Below are positions 38,976 through 42,582 of a DNA stretch of 42,582 nucleotides, piece by piece (positions within the stretch are counted from its first letter, which is position 1; every line of letters starts with the position of its first letter). The position numbers and the translations under genes were made by a program. This DNA is from a virus. The notes under the pieces were generated by a model, which did no database searches, was not told where the DNA came from, and worked only from the letters and a program-made list of their open reading frames with translations. Location: the IMG/VR virus record IMGVR_UViG_3300049157_000018, positions 1-42,582 of that record; one strand, 5' to 3'.

Positions 38976-39376
38976 ACCGCACCGCCGAACTCTCCGCGAT
39001 CGACCAGCACATAGAAACCCATGGCCTTTATCTCTGCGCGCCGGGCGAGAGCCTATACGGCGACGAGGCGATTCCGTTCCGGGAGACGCAGCGCAACATC
39101 GCGCGGAACTTTGCCGCGCAGCGCCGCAAGCCCAGACCTGAATGCGCGATGGACGGCTGCCACAATCGCGTGAAGGCAGCGAAGCACAAATACTGTTCGC
39201 CAGAATGTTTTGCGGCCGGCCGCACGCATCCACTGATCGCCGTCAACTGCGACGAATGCGGCGCCGAGCTGAAGCGCAAGGAGTGGCTGATCAAGCAGAA
39301 CAGGCACAACTTTTGCAATCGTGCATGCCACGTCGCGCATCTGTGCAAGGCCGGGAGCGGGGAGGGGGCGGGATGA
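38972..39376 (+). CDS. Zinc-finger protein with three cysteine clusters
   Basis: 134 residues from GTG 38972. The C-terminal half contains ECAMDGCHNRVKAAKHKYCSPECF and NCDECGAELKR..HNFCNRACHVAHL, typical of phage zinc-ribbon and HNH-associated proteins that bind DNA. N-terminal SAIDQHIETHGLYLCAPGE resembles a helix-turn-helix. Unknown role, adjacent to Dam-type methyltransferase. Confidence 0.65.
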   Translation: MNRTAELSAIDQHIETHGLYLCAPGESLYGDEAIPFRETQRNIARNFAAQRRKPRPECAMDGCHNRVKAAKHKYCSPECFAAGRTHPLIAVNCDECGAELKRKEWLIKQNRHNFCNRACHVAHLCKAGSGEGAG

Positions 39377-40221
39377 GCGTGCCGACTCGCCCGATACTGC
39401 GCTGGCACGGCGGCAAGTGGCTGCTGGCCCCGTGGGTCATTGAACATTTGCCGCCACACCGAATCTATGTCGAGCCGTTTGGCGGGGCAGCATCGGTCTT
39501 GATGCGAAAGCCCAGGTCCTACGCGGAAGTCTACAATGATCTGGACGATGATGTCGTTAATCTTTTCCGTATTCTACGCAAGCAGCCAGAGGCTTTGACT
39601 GAGGCGTTGCGGCTTACACCGTTTGCCCGCACTGAGCATGTACTGGCCAGCCAACGGACAGACGATGCGCTTGAACAGGCGCGGCGGCTTGTGGTGCGCG
39701 CCTTCATGGGGTTCGGATCGAATGGTCACAACATCAAACGCAAGACATGTTTCCGGGCCAATTCCAACCGCAGCGGGACAACACCGGCCAGAGATTGGCG
39801 AAATTATCCCGATCAGCTCGAGGCAATTGTTGATCGACTGCGTGGGGTCACGATTGAAAACCGAGATGCGCTCGAGGTTATGAAAGCGCACGACGGGCGC
39901 GGGACGCTGCATTATGTCGACCCGCCATATTTGCCCGAAACGCGCTCGCTTCGAAATCCTTATGATCTGACCTATGCGGGTATGTACGCCCATGAGATGA
40001 CCGCAGATGATCATGCCCTCCTGCTTGCGGGGCTGCAGGACCTAACAGGCATGGTCGTTTTATCGGGCTACCACAGCGCGCTGTACGACGATGCGCTCGC
40101 AGGGTGGCGACGTACTCAGCGCAAGGCACTGGCAGATGGTGCCCGGGCACGCACCGAGGTCCTGTGGATTAACCCAGCTGCCGATGCCGGACACGGGCTG
40201 TTTGCGGAGGCAGCGGAATGA
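39373..40221 (+). CDS. Dam-type (D12 class) N6-adenine methyltransferase
   Basis: 282 residues from ATG 39373. RWHGGKWLLAPW (S-adenosylmethionine site, residues 10-21), VEPFGGAASV (33-42) and YVDPPYL (DPPY at 183-186) are the order of motifs in D12 methyltransferases. It methylates adenine in short DNA sites, protecting phage DNA from restriction. It is somewhat less GC-rich than the flanks, suggesting recent acquisition. Confidence 0.92.
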   Translation: MSVPTRPILRWHGGKWLLAPWVIEHLPPHRIYVEPFGGAASVLMRKPRSYAEVYNDLDDDVVNLFRILRKQPEALTEALRLTPFARTEHVLASQRTDDALEQARRLVVRAFMGFGSNGHNIKRKTCFRANSNRSGTTPARDWRNYPDQLEAIVDRLRGVTIENRDALEVMKAHDGRGTLHYVDPPYLPETRSLRNPYDLTYAGMYAHEMTADDHALLLAGLQDLTGMVVLSGYHSALYDDALAGWRRTQRKALADGARARTEVLWINPAADAGHGLFAEAAE

Positions 40222-40289
40222 CGTTCATGGACACATGGCTGTTCCACCATGCGCGCTGGAGCGTGATGATGCGGAGGGGCGATGGCTGA
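40218..40289 (+). CDS. Tiny hypothetical protein
   Basis: 23 residues overlapping the methyltransferase stop by four bases and the DUF1376 start by eight (MTFMDTWLFHHARW). Tight coupling is its only support. Confidence 0.3.
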   Translation: MTFMDTWLFHHARWSVMMRRGDG

Positions 40290-41004
40290 CTACCCCGCCA
40301 TGCAGCTATGGACGGACGCCTATCTGGCTGACACCACGGATCTGTCGGCAGAAGAACATGGCGCCTATCTGCTGCTTCTCATGGCGGCATGGCGCACCCC
40401 TGATTGCGCCCTTCCTGATGATGACCAGAGGCTTGCCCGCATGGCCCGCGTCGGCACGAAAAAATGGCACAAATTGCGCCCCGTCATGGAACGGTTTTTT
40501 ACCGTCGACGCCCGCGGGTGGACGCAGAAGCGTCTCCTGAAGGAGCGCGAGAGGAGCGACATGTACCGTTCCCAGAAATCGCAAGCAGGAAAAGCTAGCG
40601 CACGGAAAAGAAACGAAACTGCCTCAACGGACGTTGCAACGGAAGGGGCAACGGGGAAGCAACCACCCTTAACCACACCCAAACCCATAAGAGAGTCCGC
40701 ACCTAACGGTGCGGGGCGCGCAACGCGATTGCCGGACGACTGGACGTTGCCGGAAGAATGGCAGGCATGGGCACTCGAGGAGGGGTGGCCCGCCGAGCGG
40801 GTGGTGTTCGAAGCGGAGCGCTTCCGCGATTACTGGCACGCCGCTGGTGGCCAGAATGCCCGGAAGCGGGACTGGTTCGCCACATGGCGGAATTGGATGC
40901 GAAGGGAACCGAAGAACAATGACCGAACCGATAGAAAAACAGAACGCAACAGCCCTCACGACAAGCTCCTGGCCGGATTCGCTGCGGCAGCTCGTGACCC
41001 GTGA
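40282..41004 (+). CDS. DUF1376 replication protein (YdaU-like)
   Basis: 240 residues. Residues 1-85 match DUF1376: PAMQLWTDAYLADTTDLSAE, EHGAYLLLLMAAWR and MARVGTKKWHKLRP. A flexible linker follows, then a C-terminal domain with WQAWALEEGWP and RFRDYWHA. Such proteins are replication initiators of phages such as Rac and P22-like ones. The 3' 86 bases overlap the next gene. The phage origin may lie within it or nearby. Confidence 0.85.
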   Translation: MADYPAMQLWTDAYLADTTDLSAEEHGAYLLLLMAAWRTPDCALPDDDQRLARMARVGTKKWHKLRPVMERFFTVDARGWTQKRLLKERERSDMYRSQKSQAGKASARKRNETASTDVATEGATGKQPPLTTPKPIRESAPNGAGRATRLPDDWTLPEEWQAWALEEGWPAERVVFEAERFRDYWHAAGGQNARKRDWFATWRNWMRREPKNNDRTDRKTERNSPHDKLLAGFAAAARDP

Positions 41005-41572
41005 AACTCACTGGAACGGCGAACGTGTCGTCTGGCGCCCGCAGCCGGTGCCGGACGGGCAGCATCACGCGGCGCAGCGCCTGCTTGCCGATCTGGATCA
41101 CGAGCTGCGGCCGGCTGAGCGCGACTGGATATCGGGCCGCATCGCAACTCTGCTGGCGCACTACTGGACGCCGGATATGCCGCACAAGCTGCAAGCCGCC
41201 GTTGCTGGAGACTGGGTGGTTATCCTCGGCGAACTGCCGCGTGGTGCGATCGAGGCGGCATGCCGGCGGTATCTGTGCGGCGAAACCCGGGCGCGGCCGA
41301 CGCCGGGCCAGATCCGCAGCTTGGCCCGCGAGGAAATCGCGGACGAGTTGTTGCAGCGCGACCGTCTGCGGGACTGCCTTGAGGGCGGGAAGGCGCCGGC
41401 CAGGCGCGGCGGCGTGCGACCGCTGGGCAACGTGACGAAGGAAGCGGCACTTGCGGAATCGGCGCGCATCCGTGGCGAAATGCTGGCCTCGATGACTGAC
41501 AAGGAACGTGCTGCGTATGACAGGGACATGAAGGCGAGGGGCCGGGCAGCCCACCACCAACGACAGGATTAG
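40919..41572 (+). CDS. Possible replication partner protein
   Basis: 217 residues from ATG 40919, overlapping DUF1376. The middle (LPRGAIEAACRRYLCGETRARPTPGQIR) is a pattern common in phage replication accessory proteins encoded after DUF1376 or helicase loader genes. No P-loop is visible, so it is not a helicase. It may help load host helicase. Inference. Confidence 0.6.
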   Translation: MTEPIEKQNATALTTSSWPDSLRQLVTRETHWNGERVVWRPQPVPDGQHHAAQRLLADLDHELRPAERDWISGRIATLLAHYWTPDMPHKLQAAVAGDWVVILGELPRGAIEAACRRYLCGETRARPTPGQIRSLAREEIADELLQRDRLRDCLEGGKAPARRGGVRPLGNVTKEAALAESARIRGEMLASMTDKERAAYDRDMKARGRAAHHQRQD

Positions 41573-41576
41573 AGCG

Positions 41577-41786
41577 ATGAGCGATGAATTCAAGATGAAT
41601 AAATGCACTCACATCCCTGGTGCCGTTTTAACGGTAGCACCGGACAGCGAATTTACGGACAAGCAAATTGATGCCAAGCGCTTGGCTCTAGCGCGACAGT
41701 GGCGCGTTTCGAAAGATACGGTTGCGGATTATGAGGCAATCGCGATGTTGCGGCAAGAGACGGCCAAGCCTAACCCCGGAGAGTGA
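41577..41786 (+). CDS. Hypothetical protein
   Basis: 69 residues from ATG 41577. A helical C-terminal half (IDAKRLALARQWRVSKDTVADY) resembles a small helix-turn-helix. The gene is AT-richer than the neighbours. Unknown. Confidence 0.55.
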   Translation: MSDEFKMNKCTHIPGAVLTVAPDSEFTDKQIDAKRLALARQWRVSKDTVADYEAIAMLRQETAKPNPGE

Positions 41787-41787
41787 C

Positions 41788-41988
41788 ATGGAGACGTGCG
41801 AGACGTGCAAGCTGAATGGCGGGTTTCTGTACCCGATTTATCCGCCGCATGAGCAATCCCGTCGGTTCCATGCCGGAGAAGTTACGCACAAGTTGCCGAA
41901 AGACATGAACCGTCATGAGCGTCGGGCGGCTCGTAAGATTCAACACATATGGTGCGGCGAACACGAGGAGAAACGCGATGGCGACTGA
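41788..41988 (+). CDS. Hypothetical protein with Cys pair
   Basis: 66 residues. ETCETCKLNGGF at the start and HIWCGEHEE at the end suggest metal binding. Overlaps the next gene by 11 bases. Unknown. Confidence 0.5.
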   Translation: METCETCKLNGGFLYPIYPPHEQSRRFHAGEVTHKLPKDMNRHERRAARKIQHIWCGEHEEKRDGD

Positions 41989-42166
41989 CTTCATGACAAC
42001 GCAGGTCGGGCTGTTTGTGGCTGGGTTCGGGACGGGGTTTTTCTCGTTTTTGATAGTTTGCCTGATCGCCGATTTTATCTTGTTCGTCCGTCGAGACATG
42101 ACGGCCAAGCGCCGTGCGCGTGAATTTGTTATTCGGTTAAAATACTGTGTTACGACAGGAACATAA
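41978..42166 (+). CDS. Membrane protein
   Basis: 62 residues from ATG 41978 with AGGAG. One membrane helix (about 10-35, VGLFVAGFGTGFFSFLIVC) and a basic cytosolic tail. Unknown function. Confidence 0.55.
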   Translation: MATDFMTTQVGLFVAGFGTGFFSFLIVCLIADFILFVRRDMTAKRRAREFVIRLKYCVTTGT

Positions 42167-42168
42167 GC

Positions 42169-42444
42169 ATGACCGACCCCGATATCCCGGCCATTCGAGA
42201 GCGTGCAGAGGCGGCCCAAAACATGATTTCGGCGCTTTGTACCCCGAAGGGTTCAGAAGGTGCCCGCGACTGGATTATGTCGATCCCGGCGCGGCCGGAC
42301 CATGACCCAGATATCGTGATTAGTGCGAGCCTTGCCGATATCCGGCCCCTCCTCGCACTCGTTGACAAGCAGGCTGCGGAGATCAAGCGGCTGCGGGAAG
42401 ATTGGCTGAAATTGGAAAACATGAGGTTGCAAAGCAAAATATGA
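42169..42444 (+). CDS. Hypothetical protein
   Basis: 91 residues. N-terminal IPAIRERAEAAQNMI and C-terminal LIDK-like helices flank a central PDHDPDIVISASLADIRPLLALV. This layout is common for small phage proteins. Overlaps the junction gene by four bases. Confidence 0.55.
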   Translation: MTDPDIPAIRERAEAAQNMISALCTPKGSEGARDWIMSIPARPDHDPDIVISASLADIRPLLALVDKQAAEIKRLREDWLKLENMRLQSKI

Positions 42445-42582
42445 CTGACCCCCTTATCGAGAGCGTTGCGCGGGCTGCATACGCGGCAGAGTGGGAGGGC
42501 GACTTTCCTTCGCCAGGAAGCATCCAACACGAACTCGCCATGAACATTGCCCGCGCCGCCATCCTCGCAACGCTTGAAGGGC
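42441..42582 (+). CDS. Hypothetical protein, junction-spanning gene (5' part)
   Basis: Start ATG 42441 (MTDPLIESVARAAYAAEW). The frame runs to the window end and continues from base 1, giving 95 residues on the closed circle. It overlaps the previous stop by four bases. Confidence 0.7.
   Translation, partial: MTDPLIESVARAAYAAEWEGDFPSPGSIQHELAMNIARAAILATLEG
42456..42582. repeat. Terminal direct repeat, right copy
   Basis: This is the exact second copy of bases 1-127. Removing one copy gives a 42,455 bp circle. Confidence 0.93.

Noticed and set aside
1-42582. tRNA genes and CRISPR arrays
   Set aside because: I saw no cloverleaf-like sequence with TTCGANTC-type arm and no regularly spaced repeats; a tool search would be needed to exclude them fully.

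Overview
The window is one complete genome of a tailed, double-stranded DNA phage with a podovirus-type virion gene set. The first 127 bases are repeated exactly as the last 127. This is what an assembler leaves when it closes a circle, so the real molecule is most likely 42,455 bp and circular or circularly permuted. The sequence is GC-rich with good Shine-Dalgarno sites. Gene types such as the DUF6362-like protein, the small pre-scaffold protein and ERF plus YqaJ suggest an alphaproteobacterial host, but the host is not proven.

Layout. (1) 1-858: the end of the early rightward operon, with a helix-turn-helix protein in the position where lambda has Q, then a promoter-like sequence and a strong terminator. 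(2) 871-24811: the late rightward operon. It holds the terminase pair, a 5.3 kb block of fibre-like, secreted and repeat proteins, then portal, scaffold, capsid, decoration protein, adaptor, tail stabilisation protein with an inserted binding domain, a GNAT acetyltransferase, three internal virion or ejection proteins and a tail fibre. Two small membrane proteins are encoded antisense inside this operon. (3) 23460-25703: membrane proteins and the lysis cassette, ending in nested Rz/Rz1-type spanins. No classical endolysin is seen. (4) 25704-25971: the convergence zone, with several hairpins. (5) 25972-33800: the leftward early operon of small genes, with an HNH/AP2 homing endonuclease, a YqaJ exonuclease and an ERF annealing protein. 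(6) 33801-34987: the control region, with a short CI-like repressor, a divergent Cro-like protein, matching 17-bp operators and promoters in both directions. (7) 34989-42582: the rightward early operon of tiny zinc and membrane proteins, an MT-A70 methyltransferase followed by a predicted PD-(D/E)XK nuclease, an HNH protein, a Dam-type methyltransferase and a DUF1376 replication protein with its partner. It runs through the junction into position 1.

The phage has a lysogeny-type switch but no recognisable integrase, excisionase, partition or plasmid maintenance gene. A noncoding stretch at 28149-28354 contains a 28-bp sequence very like bacterial dif, including 13 identical contiguous bases, flanked on both sides by short ACTGG-type repeats and followed by a DnaA-box match. 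The most interesting hypothesis is that this is a temperate podovirus that enters the chromosome by borrowing host XerC/XerD at dif.
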